Shown piece by piece: positions 43,446 through 51,199 of a DNA stretch of 64,000 nt. The position numbers were made by a program, and so were the translations under genes. The stretch covers positions 5,394,001-5,458,000 of the forward strand of contig NZ_BAABIS010000001.1 of assembly GCF_039542905.1 (NCBI RefSeq), read 5' to 3'. The stretch comes from Kitasatospora terrestris. GTDB lineage: Bacteria; Actinomycetota; Actinomycetes; Streptomycetales; Streptomycetaceae. The stretch's first letter is position 1. Each line of letters begins with the position of its first letter. The notes beneath the pieces were generated by a model. It did no database searches, was not told the origin of the DNA, and worked only from the letters and a program-made list of their open reading frames with translations.

Positions 43446-45077
43446 ATGACCGACACAGCCGAGACCGCCCCGGTCCGGGCGGCAATCTACTGCCGACTCA
43501 GCAGCGACCCCACCGGCAGGGCCGCCAACGTGCAGCGACAAGAGGCCGACTGCCGGGCCCTGGCCAAGGAACTCGGCTGGACCGTCGTCGACGTTCAGAT
43601 CGACAACGACATCTCGGCGTACGCCGGCAAGCCGCGCCCCGGCTACCGGGAGCTCCTCCACGGCATCCGCACCGGCCAGATCGACGCGGTACTTGCCTGG
43701 CACACCGACCGGCTGTACCGACGCCTCCCAGACCTGGAGGACCTCGTCAAGGCCGTCCAGGAACGCAACGTCATGATCCGCACCTGCAAGGCCGGCATCA
43801 TCGACCTCTCTACCGCGTCCGGCATCATGACCGCCGAGATCCAGGCATCCGTCAGCAAGCACGAGGTTGCCCACCTCATCGAACGAGTGAAGGCCGCCAA
43901 GGACGCGGCGGCCGCGAAGGGCGCCTACAGGGGCGGACCGCGCCCGTTCGGTTACGAGGCCGACGGGCGGGCCCCCCGCGGCTTCGTATGCCCCTCCTGC
44001 GGCTCCCGCGAGGGCTTCGGGAACGACCGCACCTGCCAGGGGTGTGGCACGCGCTCGATCAACGAGCCGGGCAGTGAAGCGTGGTACACCGAGCAGGCCA
44101 CACTCGCGATTGTGGACGGAGAGTCCCTGCGATCCATCTGCCGCACCTGGGCGGAGGCCGGAGTGCGCACCGTGCCGCGACGCTTCCGGCAGGAAGACGG
44201 CACCCGCGGTGAACCGGAGAGCCGTGAGTGGAAGCCCGAGGAGCTGCGCAAGCTTCTCCTCCGTCCGCGCAACGCCGGCCTCCTGGAAGTGAGTGCCATC
44301 GGGCTGGACGGCAAAAGGCGCTCCGAGATTGCAGGTCAGGCTGACTGGCCTCCGATCGTGGACGAGGAGACGTGGCGGGCCTGCAAGGCGGTGTTGGAGA
44401 ACCCTGCCCGGCGCACCACCACAGGGAACGGCCGCGTGTGGCTCCTCAGCCGCCTTGCCCACTGCTGGTGCGGCGCACCGGTCCGGGGCGGCTCCAAGGG
44501 CGTCGGGGGCAACACCAAGGCCCAGAAGCTCGGTCGGGCCTCCCTGCCGGCCTACCGGTGCACGGAAGGGCCGAGCCACGTCATCAGAGACGCCCATCGG
44601 CTCGACGAGTTCATCACCGACCTGGTGGTGGAACGCCTGTCGCGCCCGGATGCCGCCGAGCTGCACCTCAAGCCGGTCGATGCCGCGGAGCCGCACACGG
44701 ACCTCGCTCGAAAGGCGGGGATCCTGCGGACCAAGCTGGACACGATCGCCGCCGACTTCGCGGAGGACCTGATCACCCGGCAGCAGATGCTCGACATGAC
44801 CGCGATCACCCGGCAGCGGCTCAACGCCGTGACGGCTCAGATGGGCGGCCGGGCGTCGACGAGTGTCCTCGCCTCGCTGCCGCTTGGGGATGGTGCCGCG
44901 ATGGGGGAGCTCTGGCCGACGCTGCATCTCGATCGGCGGCGCCAGGTGGTCGAGGCGGTAGTGTCGATCGTGATCAACAAGTCGCGGCGCGGCCGGCCGA
45001 AGGGGTACCGCCCGGGAATCGACACGAGCTACTTCGACGCGTCCACGATCGACGTGACGTGGAAGCCGCCTGCCTAG
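43446..45077 (+). CDS. int: Large serine integrase
   Basis: A 543-residue site-specific serine recombinase that integrates the element. The catalytic domain begins AAIYCRLSSDPTGRAANVQRQ with the nucleophile Ser19; DVQIDNDISAYAG and LAWHTDRLYRR carry the conserved Asp and Arg residues. The recombinase domain has GGPRPFGY at about 163-170. An extra four-Cys zinc ribbon (Cys182, 185, 197, 200) interrupts the recombinase domain right after it. The usual zinc-binding domain (CWCG to YRC, about 339-373) and a coiled coil follow. Confidence 0.95.
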   Translation: MTDTAETAPVRAAIYCRLSSDPTGRAANVQRQEADCRALAKELGWTVVDVQIDNDISAYAGKPRPGYRELLHGIRTGQIDAVLAWHTDRLYRRLPDLEDLVKAVQERNVMIRTCKAGIIDLSTASGIMTAEIQASVSKHEVAHLIERVKAAKDAAAAKGAYRGGPRPFGYEADGRAPRGFVCPSCGSREGFGNDRTCQGCGTRSINEPGSEAWYTEQATLAIVDGESLRSICRTWAEAGVRTVPRRFRQEDGTRGEPESREWKPEELRKLLLRPRNAGLLEVSAIGLDGKRRSEIAGQADWPPIVDEETWRACKAVLENPARRTTTGNGRVWLLSRLAHCWCGAPVRGGSKGVGGNTKAQKLGRASLPAYRCTEGPSHVIRDAHRLDEFITDLVVERLSRPDAAELHLKPVDAAEPHTDLARKAGILRTKLDTIAADFAEDLITRQQMLDMTAITRQRLNAVTAQMGGRASTSVLASLPLGDGAAMGELWPTLHLDRRRQVVEAVVSIVINKSRRGRPKGYRPGIDTSYFDASTIDVTWKPPA

Positions 45078-45092
45078 GCCAGGCACAGATAG

Positions 45093-45135
45093 GACGAAGG
45101 CTCGGCGGAGGCACTCCTCCCGCCGAGCCTTCGTC
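45093..45135. terminator. Perfect 16-bp bidirectional hairpin
   Basis: GACGAAGGCTCGGCGG (45093-45108) and CCGCCGAGCCTTCGTC (45120-45135) pair around 11 bases, followed by TTTG. It lies between the convergent integrase and repressor stops. Confidence 0.85.
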
Positions 45136-45141
45136 TTTGCG

Positions 45142-45804
45142 TCAGCCTTCGTCGGCTTCAAGGTCGAGCTCCATGCGTAGAAGTTCGGCCTCCAGCTGCC
45201 GCATTCGGAGCTTTGCTGCCTTGAGCTCCTTGGTAGCGGACGTCTTGTCCTTGGCGTTGGCTGCGATCACAAGGTGATCGATCGCGTCGCTGACCTGCCG
45301 AGCTGCGCGTGTGGCCGGGTGGCGTGCCGCACGGCGTCGCTGTGGCGGGTGTGTCAGCGCTTCGAATTCCTCTCGCTGCCGCCAGTACTCGGCTTCCTTG
45401 TCGTCATCGTCCTCGACGACATGCATCTCGCTCTCCGTGCCGAAGGAAGAGGCGGGCGCGCGGCCCTCCACCCACAGCCAAGCAACACGCGTCGAGGTCT
45501 CGAAGTTCTCTGCCAGCTTCACCTGTGCATCGCTCCAGTCGGCTGGCAACAACAGCGCGGCCGGCGACACGTTCAGCGCGAGGGCAAGGGCGACCAGGTC
45601 GTCGGTATCGACTCGACGCTCGCCCTTCTCGACGCGGGTAATCCCGGTGGCAGGCACCGGCTGGCCCAGGCTCTTAAGCGAGGCAGCGAGCTGAGTCGTA
45701 GATAGTCCGCGGGCCTTACGGAGCCTCAACAGGTTCGCTGCTACCTGCCGGCTGGTTGGCCCCCAGCCCTGCCGGGACGCATCACCGGGAGTATTCGCTG
45801 TCAT
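45142..45804 (-). CDS. XRE-family repressor of the mobile element
   Basis: A 220-residue protein. The helix-turn-helix covers about residues 18-80 (AANLLRLRKARGLSTTQLAASL, GITRVEKGERRVDTDDLVALA). The C-terminal 60 residues are a basic and then charged coiled coil (AKLRMRQLEAELLRMELDLE), probably for dimerisation. It is divergent from the Xis-like gene, the place and orientation of an immunity repressor. Its ATG lies three bases from operator 1, so it probably represses itself as well. No protease-cleavage domain is visible. Confidence 0.85.
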   Translation of the reverse strand: MTANTPGDASRQGWGPTSRQVAANLLRLRKARGLSTTQLAASLKSLGQPVPATGITRVEKGERRVDTDDLVALALALNVSPAALLLPADWSDAQVKLAENFETSTRVAWLWVEGRAPASSFGTESEMHVVEDDDDKEAEYWRQREEFEALTHPPQRRRAARHPATRAARQVSDAIDHLVIAANAKDKTSATKELKAAKLRMRQLEAELLRMELDLEADEG

Positions 45805-45806
45805 TT

Positions 45807-45824
45807 TCGCAGCATCCCATGCGA
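45807..45824. promoter_or_regulatory. Operator 1, TCGCA-N8-TGCGA
   Basis: The inverted repeat TCGCA (45807-45811) and TGCGA (45820-45824) with an 8-base spacer lies just upstream of the repressor start codon. Confidence 0.65.
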
Positions 45825-45828
45825 GACC

Positions 45829-45858
45829 TTGCAGGCGCTACTGACAGTCCCGTACTCT
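45829..45858 (+). promoter_or_regulatory. Rightward promoter of the element's excision/replication genes
   Basis: TTGCAG (45829-45834) and TACTCT (45853-45858) are separated by 18 bases. The start site would be about 45865, which is the edge of operator 2, so repressor binding there would block initiation. Confidence 0.6.
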
Positions 45859-45865
45859 CTAGCTA

Positions 45866-45883
45866 TCGCAGTAATCGCTGCGA
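45866..45883. promoter_or_regulatory. Operator 2, TCGCA-N8-TGCGA
   Basis: TCGCA (45866-45870) and TGCGA (45879-45883) with an 8-base spacer, extended to ATCGCAG/CTGCGAT. It has the same architecture as operator 1, 59 bases away centre to centre. Confidence 0.7.
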
Positions 45884-45898
45884 TTCTTGGAGGTGTCC

Positions 45899-46123
45899 AT
45901 GTCTGTGCACGCAGTGCGCGCACTCGATCCCGACGAACTGTTGACGCCGGCAGAAGTGGCGAGGATCACCAAGCTGACCGTCTCCACCCTGAAGGACAAG
46001 AGGTGGCGTGGGACGGGGCCCCGCTTCACGAAGCTGTCGCCCGGCAAGGGTGGGCGCGTCCGCTACCGCCGACGAGACGTAGACGCATGGATGGCTGGCA
46101 ATTGCTTGGCGAGCGCGGCATGA
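45899..46123 (+). CDS. xis: HTH (MerR/AlpA-type) protein, probable excisionase
   Basis: A 74-residue protein. LTPAEVARITKLTVSTLKDKRWRGTGPRF is a helix-turn-helix of the HTH_17 excisionase class, and VRYRRRDVDAWM the usual wing and closing helix. GGAGGTG precedes the ATG by 5 bases. As the first gene under the rightward promoter next to the repressor and integrase, it is probably the recombination directionality factor or an activator of excision; both are inference from family and position. Overlaps the next gene by ATGA. Confidence 0.8.
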   Translation: MSVHAVRALDPDELLTPAEVARITKLTVSTLKDKRWRGTGPRFTKLSPGKGGRVRYRRRDVDAWMAGNCLASAA

Positions 46124-46323
46124 GCGACGCCTACAAGCCGAGCGACCCGCCAACGTACGCCGACCTGCAGATCGCCAAGGCGGAAGAAGCCGGCGACATC
46201 GCCCGGGTCGAGTACTGGAAGCACATCAAGGCGAAGGTCGACACCGCCCCGCCGTTCGGCCCCCAGCAGCGGGCCCTGCTCCGCTCGATCTTCACCGCGA
46301 TGCCGAGCCGCCACACCGCCTGA
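46120..46323 (+). CDS. Small hypothetical protein of the element
   Basis: A 67-residue protein, MSDAYKPSDPPTYADLQIAKA at the start, largely helical and amphipathic in the middle (AKAEEAGDIARVEYWKHI). No family recognised beyond small proteins seen beside excisionase genes. The ATG overlaps the preceding stop, so translation is coupled to the Xis-like gene. A stem-loop follows 15 bases after the stop. Confidence 0.65.
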   Translation: MSDAYKPSDPPTYADLQIAKAEEAGDIARVEYWKHIKAKVDTAPPFGPQQRALLRSIFTAMPSRHTA

Positions 46324-46338
46324 CCCGGCAAAGCGAAA

Positions 46339-46363
46339 GGCCCCGACCAATGGGGTCGAGGCC
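46339..46363 (+). terminator. Stem-loop after the xis operon
   Basis: GGCCCCGACC (46339-46348) and GGTCGAGGCC (46354-46363) pair with one C-A mismatch around a 5-base loop. Partial termination before the replication genes is possible. Confidence 0.5.
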
Positions 46364-46426
46364 AAGCCCGCAGTCCGGCCGGCCCTAGGAAAGCGAACCG
46401 GACTCACGATTACTCCAGGGGAGATC

Positions 46427-46774
46427 ATGACACACCGACAGGGCAGAGTCGACCGCAACCACCCCGGCAGCTGCGCGGAGCTTGGCGGCCGGTGCACCGG
46501 GCAGGGCCCGCACTTCGACCACTTCGGGCCGATGTTCGAGGTCGCCGCCCCGCACCACACCGACGGCGAGCCGCTCCTCGACGCCAGGTTGGCGATCTTC
46601 GACAGCGGCCCCGGCTACGAGCCCACGCCCCCGGTCATCTCTGTCGGCTGGCACGGCGCCGGCACCGAACTCAGCGCCGCCGAAGCCATCGCGTTCGCCG
46701 CCGACCTTGAGCAGTACGCGCTCCACCTCTGCCAGTTGGCCCGCCAGCTGCAGCGCATTCACGACCAGGCCTGA
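46427..46774 (+). CDS. Hypothetical protein (DUF6907-like helix)
   Basis: A 115-residue protein. HPGSCAELGGRCTGQGPHF carries spaced Cys/His residues that could bind a metal. The second half has a beta strand (PPVISVGWHG) and the helix LSAAEAIAFAADLEQYALHL, which resembles the C-terminal helix of the DUF6907 proteins common on streptomycete elements. The match is weak. Start ATG with GGGGAG upstream. No close coupling to its neighbours. Confidence 0.6.
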   Translation: MTHRQGRVDRNHPGSCAELGGRCTGQGPHFDHFGPMFEVAAPHHTDGEPLLDARLAIFDSGPGYEPTPPVISVGWHGAGTELSAAEAIAFAADLEQYALHLCQLARQLQRIHDQA

Positions 46775-46854
46775 CCACCCCGCCGGGGCAGGACCCTCCA
46801 CCTGCCCCGGCCCCGACCAACGCCAGGAGCTCTCACGTGAGCTACACGCAGAAC

Positions 46855-46879
46855 ACCCGCCGGGTCCTGACCGGCGGGT
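46855..46879 (+). terminator. Perfect 9-bp hairpin in the leader of the next gene
   Basis: ACCCGCCGG and CCGGCGGGT pair around GTCCTGA, 23 bases before the ATG at 46903. A GTG at 46837 with AGGAG upstream is in frame with that gene, so ribosomes starting there would melt the hairpin. Confidence 0.45.
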
Positions 46880-46902
46880 GCTCGAAATCCCTTGGAGGGG
46901 TT

Positions 46903-47169
46903 ATGACCAGCGTACCGAGCGAGGCCAACAAGAGCCACGTCCCCGGAAGCTGGCCGCGCGGCTGCAAGCGCACCCCGGTCGGTGACGAAGCGTGGATGCG
47001 CTACGAAGCCGAACGCGCCAGCCGTGAAGTCTTCCTCGGTGTCGTCCGTGCCGACCTCGAACAGCAGCCCAGCCCCCGCGCCGTCCGCGCCGCCGGTCGC
47101 CGCTGGTGCACCGCCATCGTCGCGCTCGCCGACGACGTCGCCAAGCAGAAGCAGGAGGGCGGCCGGTGA
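46903..47169 (+). CDS. Hypothetical protein of the element
   Basis: An 88-residue basic protein with the hydrophilic start TSVPSEANKSHVPGSWPRG and two helices (EAWMRYEAERASREVFLG; SPRAVRAAGRRWCTAIVALADDV). No family recognised. GGAGGGG lies just before the ATG at 46903; an in-frame GTG at 46837 would add 22 residues across the hairpin. The stop overlaps the primase start (GTGA), suggesting a small partner of the replication protein. Confidence 0.6.
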   Translation: MTSVPSEANKSHVPGSWPRGCKRTPVGDEAWMRYEAERASREVFLGVVRADLEQQPSPRAVRAAGRRWCTAIVALADDVAKQKQEGGR

Positions 47170-49568
47170 GCGCATCCCGGGAGCAGCTCGAAGGCGCCCT
47201 CCGAAGCCACGGCATCCCCTACAAGCCGACCCGGACCGGGCTGACCTTCCAGTGCACCGTCCACGACGACCACCACCCGTCGGTGGACGCCAAGCACAAC
47301 GGCCGTGACCGCATGCTCGTGCTCTGCCGAGTCTGCGGCCCCGCGGCAACCCCCGACATCATCAGCCGGATCGGACTGGGCATGCCCGACCTGTACGACG
47401 AGAAGCCGACCCGATCCCTCCCCGTCCAGCGCCCGCGCCAGGCCCGCCCCGTCAAGGTCGCCGAGTACCCGTACCCGGACGAGAACGGCGTGGTCCTCAT
47501 GACCCAGCAGCGGTGGGAGCCGGGCTGGAACGGCAAGGCCAAGTCCTTCTCGACGGTGGACGCCAACGGCAACAAGGGCGTGGAGGGCATCCGCCGTGTC
47601 CCGTACAACCTCCCGCGGATCCTCGCGGAGGCTCGCGCCGGTGGCCTCGTCGCGATCGCGGAGGGCGAGAAGAACGTCGACTCCATCCTGCGGGCCGGCG
47701 GGGTCGCCACGTGCAACCTCGGCGGGAGCGGCGGCGAGTGGACCGACGAGTTCAGCTCGTTCCTGGTCGGCTGCTCCGAGGTCGTCGTCATTGCGGACAA
47801 GGACGCCGCCGGGCGGAAGCATGCCGCCAAGATCATGGCCTCACTCCGCCGAGTTGGGGTGCCGGCCCGCGCCGTCGAAGCGGCGGTGGGCAACGATGCC
47901 ACCGATCACCTCGACGCGGGCAAGTCTTTCGCGGACTTCATCCCGGTGGACCTGGGCGACTCCGATAGCACCGCAAAGAGTGACGAATCGGTCAGCAGTG
48001 CGGGGATCGCCGCCAATTCTGGGAATTCTGGGACGTCATCGGGGGCGCCTGGATGGGAGAACCCTGTCCCGGTTGACCGAGTCCCGCTGTTGCCGTTCCC
48101 GACTCAGCGCCTGGGGTCGCTCGGCAAGTACGTCGAGGCTGCCGCTGAGTGCTTGCAGGTCCCTGTCGACCTGGTCGCGTTCGCCACCCTGGCGACCATC
48201 TCCACGGCGACCGGGGGGCGTCGCAAGGTGCTCGTCAAGCAGCGGTGGACGGAGATCACCGCGTTGTGGATGGCGGGCTTCGCGGAGTCGTCCGCCCGAA
48301 AGACGCCTGCCTTGGATGCGGCAGCCGGTCCACTTCGGGACATCGAGACGGAGCTGATCGACGGCGCCACCAACCACGTGGAGGCTGCCGCGCAGGAGAT
48401 CCGGATCCTGACTGCCCAGATGAAGAAGGCCGAGGAGCGCATCGCCGATGGTGGGAAACCGCGCCGTGGCGGAAGCGGACCGAACCCGACCGTCGAAGAG
48501 CTCAAGGCCGAGGCCGAGTCGTACCGCATGCGGTTGGCCGAGCTCGGCGATGGTCCGAAGGTCCCGCAGATCCTTGTACGTGACGCCACTCTGGAGGCCA
48601 TCGGCAGGGTCATGGGAGACCAGAACGGCAGGATCGGAACGCTCGCGTCCGAGGGCGGCCTCTTCAAGGTGGCGGCCGGCATGTACTCGAAGAACGGTCA
48701 GGCCAACACGGACCTCCTCTTGGAGGCGTACAGCGGCGGCCCCTACACCATCGACCGCGTGTCCCGGGCTGGCCATCGCATGCCGTCGACCTTCTTGTCA
48801 CTCGGCCTGATCGTGCAGCCGGGCATCGTCGCCGGCATCGAGCGCAAGAACCCGGAGTTCAGGCAGAACGGCATGCTCGGCAGGTTCCTGTTCTGCATGC
48901 CGCAGGACGTCGACGAAGACAGCTTCGACACTCCGGACATCCCTGAGCACCTGGAGGCGGAGTACCAAGCGCGCCTCCGTGCAGTGGTTACGAAGGTCTG
49001 GAACACGCCGAGCGTCGTCACGATGCAGCTGGACGACGAAGCCCGAGCCGTGTTCGCGGCCTTCTACAACGACTTCGGGCGCCGCCGGAAGCCTGGAGGC
49101 GACCTGCACTCCATCGCCGACTGGGCCGGCAAGTTCCGGGGCAACGTCATTCGCATCGCGGCCTGCCTGACCCTCTACGAGGACCCGACGGCCACCGCGA
49201 TCAACGCGCAGACCATCACGGACTGCATCGCACTGACGGACTACTTCGTCGCCCACGCCAAGGCCGTCTTCGACCTGATGGGCGAGGACCCGGAGAGCAA
49301 CGTCACCCCGATGCGAGATGTCCTCGCGTGGCTCCGCGGCCGCACAGACCCGCTGGCCGACGCCTCGATTCGCGACGTCTGGCAGGGGGTCAAGGGCCGC
49401 AGTTGGGCGCGGGACGCCGAAAAGGTGCATGCAGTAATAGAGGAATTGTCCGATTTGGGATGGATTGATATTTATCCTCCCGATCCTGAGCTGGCCCATC
49501 GGCGAGGCAGGAAGCCATCCCCGACCTTCGCGGTCCACCCCTTGGTCGCCGTCAAGCCCAAGCGCTGA
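47166..49568 (+). CDS. TOPRIM primase fused to DUF3987 ATPase, replication protein
   Basis: An 800-residue protein. A CHC2-like zinc finger (Cys30, His33, Cys54, Cys57) is followed by a TOPRIM domain with AIAEGEKN near 164 and VVVIADKDAAGRKHA near 207. A Ser/Asn/Gly-rich linker at about 263-300 leads to a DUF3987 domain with a P-loop-like AESSARKT near 371. Together they resemble phage primase-helicases, and the gene is likely the replication initiator of the element. A coiled coil interrupts the ATPase region (about 410-470). The last 45 codons are locally AT-rich. Confidence 0.85.
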   Translation: MSASREQLEGALRSHGIPYKPTRTGLTFQCTVHDDHHPSVDAKHNGRDRMLVLCRVCGPAATPDIISRIGLGMPDLYDEKPTRSLPVQRPRQARPVKVAEYPYPDENGVVLMTQQRWEPGWNGKAKSFSTVDANGNKGVEGIRRVPYNLPRILAEARAGGLVAIAEGEKNVDSILRAGGVATCNLGGSGGEWTDEFSSFLVGCSEVVVIADKDAAGRKHAAKIMASLRRVGVPARAVEAAVGNDATDHLDAGKSFADFIPVDLGDSDSTAKSDESVSSAGIAANSGNSGTSSGAPGWENPVPVDRVPLLPFPTQRLGSLGKYVEAAAECLQVPVDLVAFATLATISTATGGRRKVLVKQRWTEITALWMAGFAESSARKTPALDAAAGPLRDIETELIDGATNHVEAAAQEIRILTAQMKKAEERIADGGKPRRGGSGPNPTVEELKAEAESYRMRLAELGDGPKVPQILVRDATLEAIGRVMGDQNGRIGTLASEGGLFKVAAGMYSKNGQANTDLLLEAYSGGPYTIDRVSRAGHRMPSTFLSLGLIVQPGIVAGIERKNPEFRQNGMLGRFLFCMPQDVDEDSFDTPDIPEHLEAEYQARLRAVVTKVWNTPSVVTMQLDDEARAVFAAFYNDFGRRRKPGGDLHSIADWAGKFRGNVIRIAACLTLYEDPTATAINAQTITDCIALTDYFVAHAKAVFDLMGEDPESNVTPMRDVLAWLRGRTDPLADASIRDVWQGVKGRSWARDAEKVHAVIEELSDLGWIDIYPPDPELAHRRGRKPSPTFAVHPLVAVKPKR

Positions 49569-49663
49569 CCGCAGGCAACCACGTCCCACAATTCCCAGAT
49601 TTCGAGGTGGCTCCGGAGCGAACCGGTCCGGAGCCGCCCAAACCAGACACTTCAGGAGATCAC

Positions 49664-50263
49664 ATGCTCGACGCGATACGAATCACCCGGTACGTCCCCG
49701 AGTCCGCAGCCGAGACCGCCGGTCTCATCGCGATGTACGAGGCGTACCTGAGAGAGGAGCTCGACCGGACCCATGACTTCGCCGACGGGTACCCCGCAGC
49801 GGCCTACCTGAACACCTTCCTCGTCCACGACGGCGCGGCCCTGATCGGGTTCTGCTCCATCGACACCGTCCACCGAGCCATCGAGCTCATCTACATCACT
49901 CCGGAGTTCCGGCGGCGAGGGATAGCCAGCAACCTGGTCAAGATGCTCAAGGCGAGCTGCCCTGCTCCGATGCGCGCAAAGGCCCCGCTCTCGCCTCTGG
50001 GCCAGCTCCTCATGGACGCCACCGCCGTCCCAGCGACTGACCCCCCTCCGGAGGATGTTCGCCGGGGCGAGGAAGAACGTCGGATTTTGCACCGGGCGCT
50101 CAGCGAGGCGTGCCAACACCGACGGGGGAACCCAGGCAGGGCGTGCGGACGCTGCCAGCGGGCCTGTGTCGCCCAGATGGCGAAGCGCATGGTCCTCAGC
50201 TACGTCCTGCTGAAACGGCTCGACCAGCGTGTGGCGACCGACCAGGTGAGGGAGGCGGCATGA
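49664..50263 (+). CDS. GNAT acetyltransferase with a Cys-rich tail
   Basis: A 199-residue protein. Residues about 65-110 (LNTFLVHDGAALIGFCSI, IELIYITPEFRRRGIASNLVKML) make the GNAT motif A, with the acetyl-CoA loop RRRGIA. The C-terminal 80 residues are unrelated and include RACGRCQRAC, a possible metal site, and a helix. Target unknown; modification of a host or phage protein is a guess. ATG with CAGGAG upstream. Overlaps the next gene by ATGA and opens a tightly packed ten-gene run. Confidence 0.72.
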   Translation: MLDAIRITRYVPESAAETAGLIAMYEAYLREELDRTHDFADGYPAAAYLNTFLVHDGAALIGFCSIDTVHRAIELIYITPEFRRRGIASNLVKMLKASCPAPMRAKAPLSPLGQLLMDATAVPATDPPPEDVRRGEEERRILHRALSEACQHRRGNPGRACGRCQRACVAQMAKRMVLSYVLLKRLDQRVATDQVREAA

Positions 50264-50475
50264 CTTCCCCCGACCCACCCCTCCACCAAATCGACCTCGC
50301 AGCCCTCGCCGGCGACCGCGTACGACGGCAGATCGCCGACGCAGCCGCGAGGCGAAACCGCCGCAAAGCCACCCGACTCCGGCTCGCAGCCGCCAGAACC
50401 GTCGGCCTCGCAACCCGCCACCAGGACCGCCTCGATCACCTGACCAACACCACCACCGCCCCCAGCGCAACCTGA
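50260..50475 (+). CDS. Small basic hypothetical protein
   Basis: A 71-residue protein, strongly basic in the middle (RVRRQIADAAARRNRRKATRL) with a predicted helix, ending in a Thr-rich tail. It could bind nucleic acid, but there is no family match. GAGGGAGG precedes the ATG, which overlaps the previous stop. Confidence 0.6.
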   Translation: MTSPDPPLHQIDLAALAGDRVRRQIADAAARRNRRKATRLRLAAARTVGLATRHQDRLDHLTNTTTAPSAT

Positions 50476-50487
50476 ACGGAGACCCCC

Positions 50488-51180
50488 ATGACCCAGCCCG
50501 CCATCCGCCCCCACGTCGTCGCCCAACTCATCGGCCTCGTCGAAACCATCACCACCACCAACACCGGCATCACCCACCGAGACGGCAGCCCCCTCACCCC
50601 CGCCGAAGACCAGCTCCTCCACGACGCCACCCCCGCCGAACTCCACGCCGGCCGCGACTACCACAAGCGCGCCGCCCAGCACCTCCAGGACCAGGTCACC
50701 GCCATGACCCGCATCCAGGCCATCACCGCCCCGTACGCCGCCGCCAGCCCGGCCGGCACCCCGCTCAAGGCACTCCTCGACATGGCCACCCCCGAGGAGC
50801 AAGTCGAACTGCAGATCCTCATGAATGCCGTCGCCCCCGACGGAACAATCCTCACCCGCAAGCTCCGCCCCGACCTCGGCATCGGCGTCAACAGCGCCGC
50901 CGACCCCGACGGCACCTGCGGCCTCTGCGACAAGCCCGTGCTCGGCGAGTTCGACGACGACCACCGCGTCGTGGCCGTCGTCATCAACCCCGACACCCCG
51001 ACCGAAGCCCGCATCTGCGAGTCCTGCACCGAGGACCACGACCCCTCGCTCTGGCACCTCGCCGAAGGCGTCGACGAGATCCTCACCGGCCTCCTGTGGG
51101 TGACGGCCGACGAACGGGCCGACGTTGCGCAGGACGTCGCCGACCTCATCACCCGCATCGCCAACAGCCTGCAGAACTAA
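50488..51180 (+). CDS. Hypothetical protein with a CxxC pair
   Basis: A 230-residue acidic, mainly helical protein. An N-terminal helical half is followed by a CGLCDK and ICESC pair (about residues 151-176) that could form a zinc ribbon, then a final helix rich in Ala/Asp. No family recognised. Starts 12 bases after the previous gene with CGGAG upstream. Confidence 0.65.
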   Translation: MTQPAIRPHVVAQLIGLVETITTTNTGITHRDGSPLTPAEDQLLHDATPAELHAGRDYHKRAAQHLQDQVTAMTRIQAITAPYAAASPAGTPLKALLDMATPEEQVELQILMNAVAPDGTILTRKLRPDLGIGVNSAADPDGTCGLCDKPVLGEFDDDHRVVAVVINPDTPTEARICESCTEDHDPSLWHLAEGVDEILTGLLWVTADERADVAQDVADLITRIANSLQN

Positions 51181-51199
51181 CCAACCGAAGGAGCACCCT

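Noticed and set aside
43380..43450. tRNA gene as the integration target
   Set aside because: No tRNA cloverleaf is present; the disrupted gene is protein-coding comM.
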